A stretch of DNA of 56,746 nt from Holdemania massiliensis AP2 (GCF_000327285.1 NZ_HE998567.1:504077-560822); one strand, 5' to 3'. Counted from the stretch's first letter, positions 19,595 through 27,749 are shown. Translations and numbers: made by a program. The notes: a model not told the origin generated them from the sequence alone.

Positions 19595-20077
19595 ATGCTG
19601 ATTCAGGAAATTACATCTGCCAATGCCCCGAAAGCCATTGGCCCTTACACACCCGCAGTCAAGCTGGGGGACTTTGTTTATATGTCCGGTCAGATTCCGG
19701 TAGATCCCGCAACCGGTGAAATTGTCGAGGGCGGAATTCAGGAACAGACCCATCAGGTTTTAAAGAACATTGAAGCGCTGTTAGCGGAAATGGATCTGGA
19801 AATGCGCCATATCGTCAAGACAACCGTTTTCATGACAGATTTAGGTGAATTCAATGCCATGAACGAAATTTATGCAACGTATTTCGATCGCCCGTATCCG
19901 GCACGTTCCACGGTTCAGGTCGGGGCTCTGCCAAAAGGGGCTAAAGTTGAAATCGAATGTTTGATCATCGATACGCTGGTTTATGAGCGGCAGATGCAGG
20001 GCGGCTGCGGCGGTTGCGGCGGCGGATGTTCTTCTGAAGAAGGCGGCTGCTGCGGCGGAGATTGCTGCGGCGAATAG
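19595..20077 (+). CDS. ridA: RidA-family deaminase with Cys-rich C-terminal tail
   Basis: A 160-residue protein. Residues 1-130 are a normal RidA/YjgF domain, which hydrolyses reactive enamine/imine intermediates from PLP enzymes: the N-terminal APKAIGPYTPA, YMSGQIPVDP, and the catalytic Arg104 (PARSTV) and Glu pair (VEIECL) are present. Residues 135-160 are an added tail with seven Cys (138, 141, 145, 152, 153, 157, 158) among Gly, Ser and acidic residues, like a metal-binding or zinc-ribbon-type tail. Start has AGGAGGTAAAC. Activity is likely; the tail's role is unknown. A serine dehydratase lies elsewhere in the window, a known source of RidA substrates. Confidence 0.92.
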   Translation: MLIQEITSANAPKAIGPYTPAVKLGDFVYMSGQIPVDPATGEIVEGGIQEQTHQVLKNIEALLAEMDLEMRHIVKTTVFMTDLGEFNAMNEIYATYFDRPYPARSTVQVGALPKGAKVEIECLIIDTLVYERQMQGGCGGCGGGCSSEEGGCCGGDCCGE

Positions 20078-20149
20078 TTCGGATTTTTCGATTCAGTGTA
20101 ACGGTTTAAACTTGGAAACGGTTATTTTCGGTGTAAAATTACTGTTTTT

Positions 20150-20174
20150 ACTCTCGCTCAGCGAGAGTTTTTTT
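20150..20174 (+). terminator. terminator of ridA
   Basis: CTCTCGC-TCA-GCGAGAG followed by seven T. Confidence 0.85.
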
Positions 20175-20402
20175 ATGCTTTTTTAACAGGTAAGAATAAC
20201 AGAAAAGAATTGATATTGAAATTCAAGTTCTGAAATTGCTTGGTTCTGTTCGTTGTAAACATTTAATAAACAATAATATCGAGATCCGATTCTAAGATTT
20301 TTAAAAATATTTGCGAAGATCGAGAAAAAAACAGGTTTTTTAAAATTTTCTGCAATATTTATAGTGACGAATCATTCACCAATTGCGCTAAAAGGGGAAC
20401 TT
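20175..20402 (+). other. AT-rich region before the ComK-like gene
   Basis: About 230 bases much richer in A and T than the flanking genes, with no open gene. It includes poly-A/poly-T tracts (20300-20350) and a near-perfect dyad AAAAAAC-AG-GTTTTTT at 20325-20340. Such composition is common in regulated, DNA-bending promoter regions. Confidence 0.5.
20327..20339 (+). promoter_or_regulatory. AAAA-N5-TTTT box, possible ComK-type site
   Basis: AAAA-ACAGG-TTTT matches the half-site known for Bacillus ComK (AAAA-N5-TTTT) and lies 64 bases before a ComK-like gene. ComK sites usually come in pairs; no second perfect box is present, so this is tentative. Confidence 0.3.
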
Positions 20403-20831
20403 ATGAAAGATTTATTACTACTTTATTATGATTCAAAAAAGCACTGTACGATTGCGATTGACAGCGACGGAACCATTTACACACTGCCCGACAAACCAAT
20501 TAAGTGGCTGCGCCGCTGGTGCGTTGAAGCCGGCAGCAGTCTGGAAGGACGGCTAGAAGGTTATCGTAAAAAAATGGGGATCATTCAGAAGCCCGCTCTG
20601 TATGTTGGCGGATATCCGCCTTGGATTTTCATTCCGACGGTTTCCATGGATCGGGATGACTGTGTTTATGTGCGGGCGGACCGAATCCGCAAGATCGGCA
20701 ATGATCATGGATTGGCTGTCGTTTATTTTGATACGGGTGTTGTGTATCGGCTGTTAGTCTGTGCCCGGAGTCTGCGTCAGCAGCGCAGCCGCAGTCTGCA
20801 GTATTTAAAAACATTGATTTGTCTGCGATGA
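20403..20831 (+). CDS. ComK-like competence regulator
   Basis: A 142-residue protein. The central region WCVEAGSSLEGRLEGYRKKMGI (residues 39-60) and KPALYVGG...WIFIPTVSMDRDDCVYVRADRI (63-95) follow Bacillus ComK: CRFFGSSYAGRKAGTYEVTKI, then KPPIMV...FLFPTLSSTRPQCGWISHVHV. ComK is the DNA-binding activator of late competence genes. The protein is shorter than B. subtilis ComK (192 residues) and lacks its C-terminal regulatory end. GGGGAACTT precedes the ATG at 20403. comEA and comEC are in the same window. The assignment is by motif comparison from memory. Confidence 0.65.
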   Translation: MKDLLLLYYDSKKHCTIAIDSDGTIYTLPDKPIKWLRRWCVEAGSSLEGRLEGYRKKMGIIQKPALYVGGYPPWIFIPTVSMDRDDCVYVRADRIRKIGNDHGLAVVYFDTGVVYRLLVCARSLRQQRSRSLQYLKTLICLR

Positions 20832-20878
20832 ATCAGATGTTTGCTTTCGTCATAGAATGAAACGATGAGGAGGAAATT

Positions 20879-22648
20879 ATGACGAAGATCAATCTGATAT
20901 TCAATGAAAATCGAAATATTCAAAAAGAACAGTCCCGCTTAGAACGAATGGGACTGAAAGACGAGCTGACAATCGTCAGTGACGAACATCTTCTGGCATC
21001 CGCCAGACCGGAACAGATGTATTATGACAGTCAGCGCAAATGCGGCTGTTTCTGGTCAGGAGTTCTGGACAATGAAGAAGAGCTGCGCCGAATATGGGAA
21101 CAATACCGGCCGCAGAGTACAGGAAGCAGCGCGAAGATGCTGGCGCAGCTGTATGAAATTCTGAATGAAAAGCTGTTTGAAAAACTGGATGGAGGATTTG
21201 TCATCATCTTCATTCAGGGACATCAGCTGCATATCGTACGGGATCCGATGGGAGTTAAAACGTTGTATTATACCCGAAAACCGGATGGAGAGTGGCTGTT
21301 TTCGGATCAGATTAAAGGCTTGTTTGCGGAGGGCAGCCGGACGCCGGTGATCAATCGCAGCTCCTTGCTGGAATTGTTTGCATTAGGCCCATCGCATACG
21401 GAAGGACAGACTTTCTATAAAAATGTCGCGGAGCTGCCGATCGGACATGCGCTGTTAATCCGCGACCGCAAGGAAAGTCTGCATGAATACTTTGAGCTGA
21501 ACGTTCATCGGCACAATGAGGATCTGGCAACCACAGCGGCGCATATCCGCCAGATGGTCCAGGATTCTCTGAACCGCCAGTGTGAAGCTTCGCAGGTGCA
21601 CGCGGCCTTTCTTTCCGGCGGATTGGACAGCAGTATTCTATGTGCCCTGGCTGCTCAACGGGGACCGCTGAACACCTTTTCCCTCGATTATGAAGGCAAC
21701 GAGCAGTATTTTAAAGGCTACGCGTATCAGACGACCCGCGATAACGACTATATTGACGCCATGGTTCAGCGGTATCAGTTTCATCACCAACCGCTGCTGA
21801 TCACTCAGCGGGAGTGTGAAGAACTGCTGGAAACTGCGATGGTCGGCCGGGATGGACCGGGGATGGCGGATGTGGATTCGAGTCTGCTTTGGATGTACCG
21901 CAAGGTCAAAGAACAGACGGATTCGGTTCTGACAGGCGAATGTTCGGATGAACTGTTCGGCGGCTATCCTTGGTTTTACCGCAGTGATCTTGTCGATCTG
22001 AAATCATTCCCATGGCTGCAGTCACTGCCCCAGCGCGTGAAGCTGCTGCGGGCGCCGATCAACGAGCTGGATTATGAAGGCGCGATGCGGGCGGCCTATT
22101 GGGCGACGGTGCAGCGCGCACCAAAGGATCCGTTTGACAGCGAGCAGGATCAGCGGGCGAAGACGATGACGTATCTCACCGTTCATTGGTTTATGCAGAC
22201 TTTGATTCAGCGCCAGGAAGCGATGGCCGAGCTGACCGGACTGACGGTGCGGGCGCCGTTCTGCGATGCGAAATTGTATCAGTATTTGTATAACGTACCG
22301 TGGTCAATGAAATTCTTAAAAGGGGAGGAAAAGGGTCTGCTGCGCATGGCGTTTGAGGATAAGCTGCCGGCTCAGGTTGCACACCGCAAGAAAAATCCAT
22401 ATCCGAAGACGTATCATCCGGAGTATACCCGGCGGGTAAAACAACGCCTTCAGAGCCTGCTCAATGATCCGGAATGCCGGATGTGCGAGCTGCTTGATCC
22501 CGCTGCTCTGCAGCAGTTAATTGATACCGACGGCGGCAGTTTTGCCAAGCCTTGGTTTGGACAGCTGATGATGGGACCGCAGCTTCTGGCCTATTTCATT
22601 CAGCTGGAACTGTGGTTAAGACGGTATCAGATCCGCATCGAATTCTAG
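20879..22648 (+). CDS. asparagine synthetase-like protein without the glutaminase Cys
   Basis: A 589-residue protein. The C-terminal synthetase domain has FLSGGLDSS (residues 245-252, pyrophosphate loop) and LTGECSDELFGGYPWFYR, as in AsnB, which adenylates aspartate for amidation. The N-terminal domain keeps the fold trace (SGVLDNEEELR for NGEIYNxxELR; VRDPMGVKTLYY for RDRxGxKPLYY). However, it begins MTKINLIF and not MCGI, so the catalytic Cys2 is absent, and there is no HRGPD block. It could use free ammonia or amidate another substrate. AGGAGGAAATT precedes the start, so a missed upstream Cys start is unlikely. It stands alone behind the ComK-like gene. Confidence 0.8.
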   Translation: MTKINLIFNENRNIQKEQSRLERMGLKDELTIVSDEHLLASARPEQMYYDSQRKCGCFWSGVLDNEEELRRIWEQYRPQSTGSSAKMLAQLYEILNEKLFEKLDGGFVIIFIQGHQLHIVRDPMGVKTLYYTRKPDGEWLFSDQIKGLFAEGSRTPVINRSSLLELFALGPSHTEGQTFYKNVAELPIGHALLIRDRKESLHEYFELNVHRHNEDLATTAAHIRQMVQDSLNRQCEASQVHAAFLSGGLDSSILCALAAQRGPLNTFSLDYEGNEQYFKGYAYQTTRDNDYIDAMVQRYQFHHQPLLITQRECEELLETAMVGRDGPGMADVDSSLLWMYRKVKEQTDSVLTGECSDELFGGYPWFYRSDLVDLKSFPWLQSLPQRVKLLRAPINELDYEGAMRAAYWATVQRAPKDPFDSEQDQRAKTMTYLTVHWFMQTLIQRQEAMAELTGLTVRAPFCDAKLYQYLYNVPWSMKFLKGEEKGLLRMAFEDKLPAQVAHRKKNPYPKTYHPEYTRRVKQRLQSLLNDPECRMCELLDPAALQQLIDTDGGSFAKPWFGQLMMGPQLLAYFIQLELWLRRYQIRIEF

Positions 22649-22684
22649 AATTTCAATTCTCTGTCTGTTTGATTGTTTTTTGGC

Positions 22685-22712
22685 TTGAAAGACAAAATAA
22701 AGATGATAAAAT
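22685..22712 (+). promoter_or_regulatory. promoter of yitT-type gene
   Basis: TTGAAA, 16 bases, TAAAAT, 26 bases before the ATG at 22739. Confidence 0.6.
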
Positions 22713-22738
22713 GAGGAATGGAAAAAAGAGGAGAAGTT

Positions 22739-23599
22739 ATGTCAAACCAAGCCAAAAAAGACTGCAGGACATTGATTGCGGTCATTATTTCCGCTTTTGT
22801 TTATGCGATCGCGATGAAAGCCTTTGTCGAAACCGGCAATCTGTTTCCGGGCGGCTTCGCCGGCCTGTCCCGGCTGTTCAGCATGTCGCTGAGCAAATTC
22901 GGCAACATTGAAATTCCGTTCAGCGTCTTCTATTTCCTGCTGAACATTCCGCCGACGCTGTTAGTTTACAAATACGTCGGTCATCGTTTTACGATCTTTT
23001 CTGTATTGCAGTATTCGCTGACCAGCTTGTTCACCGAACTGCTTCCGACCTTTCCGATCACCAGCGACATGCTTTTAATCGCGGTTTTCGGCGGAATCGT
23101 CGGCGGCCTGGCGATTTCGATCGCGCTGCGCTCCGATGCCAGCTCCGGGGGGACGGATTTTATCGCCATCTATGCCTCGACCAAGTACAACGCTCCAACC
23201 TGGTCCTATGTCATGTATTTCAATGCAGCGATGTTAATCGTGGCCGGGGTTTTGTTCGGTTGGGAACAGGCTTTGTATTCGATTATCTATCAGTTCTGCA
23301 GCACTCAGGTGGTGCAGGGAATGCATTTGCGCTACAAGCTGAATTCGCTGTTTATCATCACGGAGAAGCCGGAGGAGGTCTGCGACGCGGTGTTCCATTA
23401 TTGCCGCCATGGGATTACAAAGCTGTGGGGAGAAGGCGGGTTCTCGCATACCCCGCGGTGCCTGTTGTTTATGACGGTCAACGCCTATCAGGTTCATGGT
23501 CTGATCGAAGCGATTCGCAAGGTGGATCCGAAGGTGTTTATCAATGTTTCCAAAACCGATAAGATCATCGGAAATTATTATCAGAAGCCGCTGGATTAG
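22739..23599 (+). CDS. YitT-family membrane protein
   Basis: A 286-residue protein with about five N-terminal membrane helices (DUF161 blocks, for example GNLFPGGFAGLSRLF and SSGGTDFIAIY). A cytoplasmic C-terminal DUF2179 domain follows (LFIITEKPEEVCDAVFHYCRHGITKLWGEG... KTDKIIGNYY). The family is common in Firmicutes, and its transport or signalling function is not settled. The start ATG 22739 has AGAGGAGAAGTT; an in-frame ATG at 22718 overlaps that site and is less likely. Monocistronic with its own terminator. Confidence 0.9.
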   Translation: MSNQAKKDCRTLIAVIISAFVYAIAMKAFVETGNLFPGGFAGLSRLFSMSLSKFGNIEIPFSVFYFLLNIPPTLLVYKYVGHRFTIFSVLQYSLTSLFTELLPTFPITSDMLLIAVFGGIVGGLAISIALRSDASSGGTDFIAIYASTKYNAPTWSYVMYFNAAMLIVAGVLFGWEQALYSIIYQFCSTQVVQGMHLRYKLNSLFIITEKPEEVCDAVFHYCRHGITKLWGEGGFSHTPRCLLFMTVNAYQVHGLIEAIRKVDPKVFINVSKTDKIIGNYYQKPLD

Positions 23600-23608
23600 C
23601 CAGGGGTG

Positions 23609-23638
23609 AGACGTCCTCCAGTCGGGACGTCTTTTTTT
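23609..23638 (+). terminator. terminator of yitT-type gene
   Basis: AGACGTCC, eight-base loop, GGACGTCT followed by six T. Confidence 0.88.
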
Positions 23639-23712
23639 GCGGATCAGACGGAAAACGACAGATTTTTTGCTTTTCAGCAGGTATGCTGGGGGCAAAGAAA
23701 GAGGCGAAGTTT

Positions 23713-23889
23713 GTGGAATATCGAGTGAACGATGCGAAGCTGCAGAAGATGCTGGACCTGGCGGACAATCTGATTCAGCCCAAGACCCGGCAGGAAAGCC
23801 GGCTGCAGCGCTACTGGCAAAGTGTGGCATGGAAACACGCCGATAAAAAAATCCTGGAATCCAAATCATCCCAGGATTCGGACAGCTGA
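23713..23889 (+). CDS. small hypothetical protein, 58 residues
   Basis: GTG 23713 follows AAAGAGGCGAAGTTT. The product (MEYRVNDAKLQKMLDLADNL...) is charged and helical, with no signal or membrane segment. Its 3' end overlaps the trpS terminator on the other strand and carries its own small hairpin (GGACAGC-TGAG-GCTGTCC). An in-frame ATG at 23683 is a weaker start. It may be real but no homologue is known to me. Confidence 0.4.
   Translation: MEYRVNDAKLQKMLDLADNLIQPKTRQESRLQRYWQSVAWKHADKKILESKSSQDSDS
23844..23878 (-). terminator. terminator of trpS, inside the small convergent gene
   Basis: Minus strand: AATCCTGG, 13-base loop, CCAGGATT followed by a T-run. It lies 22 bases after the trpS stop codon. 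Confidence 0.75.
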
Positions 23890-23899
23890 GGCTGTCCGT

Positions 23900-24910
23900 T
23901 TATCGTTTGCGGAACTCGATGCCGATCTTCCGCTGCACTTTTTCCAGCTTGCGGCTGGCCAGCCGCTGGGCTTTAACCGCTCCTTCCGCTAAGGTTTTTT
24001 CAATCAGGTCCGATTGGATAATCGCTTGATAGCGCGCCTGAATCGTTTCCAGTTCACCGCAGACGACATCGGCCACAGCCCCTTTGAACTCACCATAACC
24101 CTTGCCGGCAAAGCGGTCAACAATCGCATCGATCGGCTCGCCCGACAAAGAGGACATGATCGTTAACAGGTTGGCAATGCCCGGCTGGTTCTGAGGGTCA
24201 AAGCGAACGCAGGCTTCGTTGTCCGTCACGGCAGACATAATCTTTTTGCGGGCTGATTTCAGATCTTCCAGCAAGTAGATGCAGCCCTTGTCGCCTTTGT
24301 CCGACTTGGACATTTTCTTCGTCGGATCGCTTAATGACATAATCCGCGCGCCGACCTTTGGCACCACTGGCTCCGGAATCCGGAAGGTCTGTCCATAACG
24401 GTTGTTGAAACGATTGGCAATATCGCGGGTCAGCTCGACGTGCTGCTTCTGATCCTCACCGACCGGAACGTAATCCGCATCATAAATCAGAATATCCGCC
24501 GCCATCAGGCAGGGATAAGTATACAGGCCGACAGTCAGATTCGTTTCGCCCTTCGCCACCTTGTCCTTATACTGCGTCATCCGGTTCAGCTCACCCTGGT
24601 AGCTGTTGCAGTTCATGATGAAGCCCAGCTGAGCATGTTCCTTTACATCCGACTGCAAGAAAATCGTTGCCTGATGGGGGTCCAGTCCGCAGGCCAGATA
24701 CAGCGCCACTGCGTCTTTGAGATTCTTTTTCAGTTCCTGAGGATCCTGATAGACAGTAATGCAGTGCAGGTTGGCGATGAATACGAGCATTTCATATTCA
24801 TCCTGATACTTGACGAAGTTGCGCAGGGCGCCGATATAGTTGCCCAGGGTCAGCTGTCCGCTCGGCTTGATGCCGCTGAGCATGACTTTTCTTTTTTCTG
24901 TGTTTTCCAT
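23900..24910 (-). CDS. trpS: tryptophanyl-tRNA synthetase
   Basis: A 336-residue class I synthetase charging tRNA-Trp. GIKPSGQLTLGNYIG contains the HIGH-type motif (TLGN), KKMSKSDKGDKG the KMSKS loop, and YVPVGEDQKQHVELTRDIANRFN a conserved Trp/ATP-site block. Normal length. The ATG at 24910 follows AAAGGAGAAAAAC; the reading frame extends upstream into the T-box leader and must not be used as a start. Expression is under a Trp T-box. Confidence 0.96.
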   Translation of the reverse strand: MENTEKRKVMLSGIKPSGQLTLGNYIGALRNFVKYQDEYEMLVFIANLHCITVYQDPQELKKNLKDAVALYLACGLDPHQATIFLQSDVKEHAQLGFIMNCNSYQGELNRMTQYKDKVAKGETNLTVGLYTYPCLMAADILIYDADYVPVGEDQKQHVELTRDIANRFNNRYGQTFRIPEPVVPKVGARIMSLSDPTKKMSKSDKGDKGCIYLLEDLKSARKKIMSAVTDNEACVRFDPQNQPGIANLLTIMSSLSGEPIDAIVDRFAGKGYGEFKGAVADVVCGELETIQARYQAIIQSDLIEKTLAEGAVKAQRLASRKLEKVQRKIGIEFRKR

Positions 24911-24930
24911 GTTTTTCTCCTTTTCTGATA

Positions 24931-25165
24931 AAAAAAGCGCCCCGACAACCGGGACGCCTGACACGTGGTACCACCCAGCTTGTTTTTCCGTTGTTCTGAA
25001 AAACCGCTCATGCAGGATAACGGCCTGTTCCGTTGGAAAACTGATGCTTTCCAAAGCTCGGAAAACCCATTTCACTTAATTTCTGCGGATGAGTTGCACC
25101 AACCCTCATCTCTCTGGATGTCAACGAAATTACGCTACTGCTTTTTCTTCACTGCTTTCCTTCAT
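24931..25165 (-). promoter_or_regulatory. T-box riboswitch (Trp) of trpS
   Basis: On the minus strand the leader has Stem I elements AGTA, AGAGAG and GGTTGGTGCAACTC, and a TGG specifier codon at 25067-25069 in a GAAATGGG context. The T-box GGGTGGTACCACG is at 24964-24976, and a terminator GGCGTCCCGG...CGGGGCGC with T-run at 24931-24957. Uncharged tRNA-Trp would stabilise the antiterminator. No clear promoter was found upstream; the closest -10 (TACAAT) lies near 25315. Confidence 0.92.
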
Positions 25166-25400
25166 TTAAGCACAAACGGAAGCAACATGCAAGTCTGCTT
25201 TTGGATAACCTGGATGAAAGTCGCAGAAGCGGAAAGCGGCGGGAAGATTGAAAAAAAACGACGATTTGCAAGAGAATCCGCGGACGCCGGATTGAATTTC
25301 CGGCAGTTTCATTGTATGATAAAAGCTCAAAAGGAACCATGATCGGATTGCGTTTAGGTTTTAGTCTGGTTGTGTTCAAATAGAAATGGCGGTGCAATTT

Positions 25401-25832
25401 ATGATCGTAGTGTATACTTCACCTGGCTGTGCTTCCTGCCGTAAGGTCAAACAATGGCTGAAAGAGCGGAATCTGCCGTATCTTGAAAAAAATATTTTTA
25501 CAACCCTGCTCAATGAAACGGAGATCCGGCATTTGTTGATGCGCAGTGAAAATGGATCGGAGGATATTATTTCCAAACGGTCCAAGATCATCCAGCAGAA
25601 TGCGATTGATTTGGATGAGATGACCCTCAGCGAGCTGGTTCATTTTATTCAGGAAAATCCATCGGTTCTGAAACGGCCGATCATTCTGAATGAGCGCAAC
25701 TTCCAGGTCGGCTATGATGAGGAAGAGATCGACGCCTTCGTTCCCCAGCAGCTGCGGTCGCTGGCACAGCTGTCCTGCAACGCCAGCTGTCCGAATTACG
25801 CCGGCTGCGGCAAGATCCGGGAAGAAGCCTGA
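25401..25832 (+). CDS. spx: Spx-family regulator with extra C-terminal Cys cluster
   Basis: A 143-residue ArsC-fold protein. VYTSPGCASCRKVKQWL holds the redox CxxC (C10, C13), followed by EKNIFTTLLNETEI, SEDIISKRSK and RPIILNERNFQVGYDEEEI, all Spx hallmarks. Spx binds the RNA polymerase alpha C-terminal domain and switches transcription under disulphide stress. Bacillus Spx ends at about 131 residues; this one ends in C-x3-C-x5-C (126, 130, 136). The start ATG 25401 has GGCGGTG upstream; an ATG at 25386 lacks a site. Followed by a terminator. Confidence 0.88.
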   Translation: MIVVYTSPGCASCRKVKQWLKERNLPYLEKNIFTTLLNETEIRHLLMRSENGSEDIISKRSKIIQQNAIDLDEMTLSELVHFIQENPSVLKRPIILNERNFQVGYDEEEIDAFVPQQLRSLAQLSCNASCPNYAGCGKIREEA

Positions 25833-25859
25833 CAAGCATCTGCGGATGCTTGTTTTTTT
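25832..25859 (+). terminator. terminator of spx
   Basis: ACAAGCATC-TGCG-GATGCTTGT followed by seven T. Confidence 0.88.
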
Positions 25860-25895
25860 CCTCAATCCAAAAGAAAGCATAAGGGAGGATCCACA

Positions 25896-27038
25896 ATGAA
25901 AATATTGGTCGGTTTATCAGGCGGCGTCGATTCCGCCGTTGCAGCCTATCTTTTAAAACAACAGGGTTTGGACGTATCCTGTGCGTTTATGCGCAATTGG
26001 GATTCCATGGCCAACAACGACTTTTTAGGCAATCCCAATGCCGACGCCGATGTCTGCCCCCAGGAAAAGGACTGGATGGATGCCAAAAGTGTCGCTGACA
26101 GTCTGGGGTTAGAGCTTTTGCGCGTCGATTTTGTCAAGGAGTATTGGGATCATGTGTTTTCCAACTTCCTGCAGGAATATCAGAAGGGAAGAACGCCGAA
26201 TCCGGATATTCTGTGCAACAAATACATTAAATTCTCCAGCTTTCTGGATTTTGCCAAAAGCCGGGGCTTTGATACGCTGGCAACGGGGCACTACGCGCGG
26301 GTTCAGCATGAAGAAGATTTCAGCGGGCTGTACAAAGCCAAGGATCTGAATAAGGATCAAAGCTATTTCTTATGTCAGGTGGCTTCGGAAGCTTTGGCGC
26401 ATACGTGTTTTCCGTTGGGTGAGATCGAAAAGCCGGAGGTGCGGCGGATTGCGAAGGACTTGAAGCTGTCGATTGCTGAGAAAAAGGATTCGACCGGGAT
26501 TTGTTTTATCGGCGAGCGCAACTTCCGGGAATTTCTGAAGAATTATCTGCCGGCCAAGTCCGGAACGATTGTCGATGTCAAGAGCCGGCGCGTTTTAGGC
26601 GAGCATGAGGGCGTGCTGTACTACACGATCGGCCAGCGCAAAGGTTTGGGCATCGGCGGCGAGGGCGGTCCATGGTTTGTCGTCGGCAAGGATGTCGTCC
26701 GCAATGAACTGTTGGTGGCCAGCGGCGAAAGCAACGATTGGCTGCTCAGCGATACATGTCTGGTCAGCGGCGTCAACTGGCTGGGCAAAGCCAAGCCGCA
26801 GGGAACATTGACCTGCTGCGCGAAATTCCGCTATCGCCAGAAAGACAATCCGGTAACGCTGGAGTTTTTGGATGAAACAACGGTGAAGCTGACCTATCCC
26901 CAGCAGGTGGCTTCGGTGACGCCGGGGCAGCAGGCGGTTTTCTATCTTGAAGATCAATGTCTGGGCGGCGGCGTGATCGAGGAAGTCTGGCACAAGGGCC
27001 AATCGCTGACGGATCGAGTCCGCAGCTTTGAGCAATGA
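25896..27038 (+). CDS. mnmA: tRNA-specific 2-thiouridylase MnmA
   Basis: A 380-residue enzyme that puts sulphur on U34 of tRNA-Lys, -Glu and -Gln using ATP and a persulphide relay. ILVGLSGGVDSAVAAY is the PP-loop; NPDILCNKYIKF and STGICFIGERNF hold the two catalytic Cys; GHYARV and DQSYFL follow in order. Length normal. AGGGAGGATCCACA precedes the start. The next gene overlaps by four bases (ATGA). A sulphur donor (IscS/NifS type) gene is not in the window. Confidence 0.97.
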   Translation: MKILVGLSGGVDSAVAAYLLKQQGLDVSCAFMRNWDSMANNDFLGNPNADADVCPQEKDWMDAKSVADSLGLELLRVDFVKEYWDHVFSNFLQEYQKGRTPNPDILCNKYIKFSSFLDFAKSRGFDTLATGHYARVQHEEDFSGLYKAKDLNKDQSYFLCQVASEALAHTCFPLGEIEKPEVRRIAKDLKLSIAEKKDSTGICFIGERNFREFLKNYLPAKSGTIVDVKSRRVLGEHEGVLYYTIGQRKGLGIGGEGGPWFVVGKDVVRNELLVASGESNDWLLSDTCLVSGVNWLGKAKPQGTLTCCAKFRYRQKDNPVTLEFLDETTVKLTYPQQVASVTPGQQAVFYLEDQCLGGGVIEEVWHKGQSLTDRVRSFEQ

Positions 27039-27733
27039 AGCCTTTTACTCTCTCTCGTCGGCGCGTGCTGCTGATTCTGGCAAACTATTTTGCGGGTTAT
27101 CTGTTTGTTTATCCGATGCTGATCGGCCTGCTTTATTCCCTGCTTGAGCCGCTGGGGGTTAAAAATCTGCAGGCGATTTTGGAAAACGCGGTATATCTGT
27201 GGGTGTTCGCCATCACGGTGACGGCAGCCTGGCCGTTGTTAAAAGAGCATCTCCAGCGGTTTCGGCGCAACCGCCGAACGATCATCAAATCTTCCCTGAC
27301 GCGCTATGTCCAGATGTGGCTTGTCATGTACGGGCTGAATCTGGCGATCATTCTGATCACCGGCTTATCAAGCAGTCAGAATCAGGATACCGTGGTTCAG
27401 CAGCTGACCCAATCCCCGCTGCAGATTATGTTGGTGACTTGTGTGTTTGCGCCGATTGTGGAGGAAACGGTGTTTCGCGGAGCGGTTTTTACGACGCTGC
27501 GCAGCCGTACCTGCTTTCGCAATGCGGCGCTGATCAGCGGATTTCTGTTTGGGCTGTTACACGTTTTCACTTCGCTTTTAAGCGGAAATTTCAGCGACTG
27601 CATCTTTATCCTTGTCTATGGAACGATGGGTTATCTGTTGTGTGCGGCAGAAGAAGAAAATCAGACGCTGCTCAGTCCGCTGTTCATGCATGGACTGAAC
27701 AATTTGATCAGCGTTGTGCTGATTCTGCTGTAG
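27035..27733 (+). CDS. CPBP-family intramembrane metalloprotease
   Basis: A 232-residue protein with about six membrane helices. The three CPBP/Abi motifs are present: VEETVFRGAVF (Glu-Glu-x3-Arg), FGLLHVF (His) and HGLNN near the C-terminus (His/Asn). Relatives cleave prenylated or other membrane peptides and some protect against bacteriocins; the substrate here is unknown. It is translationally coupled to mnmA and followed by recD2. Confidence 0.85.
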   Translation: MKPFTLSRRRVLLILANYFAGYLFVYPMLIGLLYSLLEPLGVKNLQAILENAVYLWVFAITVTAAWPLLKEHLQRFRRNRRTIIKSSLTRYVQMWLVMYGLNLAIILITGLSSSQNQDTVVQQLTQSPLQIMLVTCVFAPIVEETVFRGAVFTTLRSRTCFRNAALISGFLFGLLHVFTSLLSGNFSDCIFILVYGTMGYLLCAAEEENQTLLSPLFMHGLNNLISVVLILL

Positions 27734-27749
27734 GAAAGGAATGAGGGAA

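Noticed and set aside
25076-25343. Forward and reverse readings in the trpS leader region
   Set aside because: This stretch is explained by the T-box leader; the readings have no ribosome sites.
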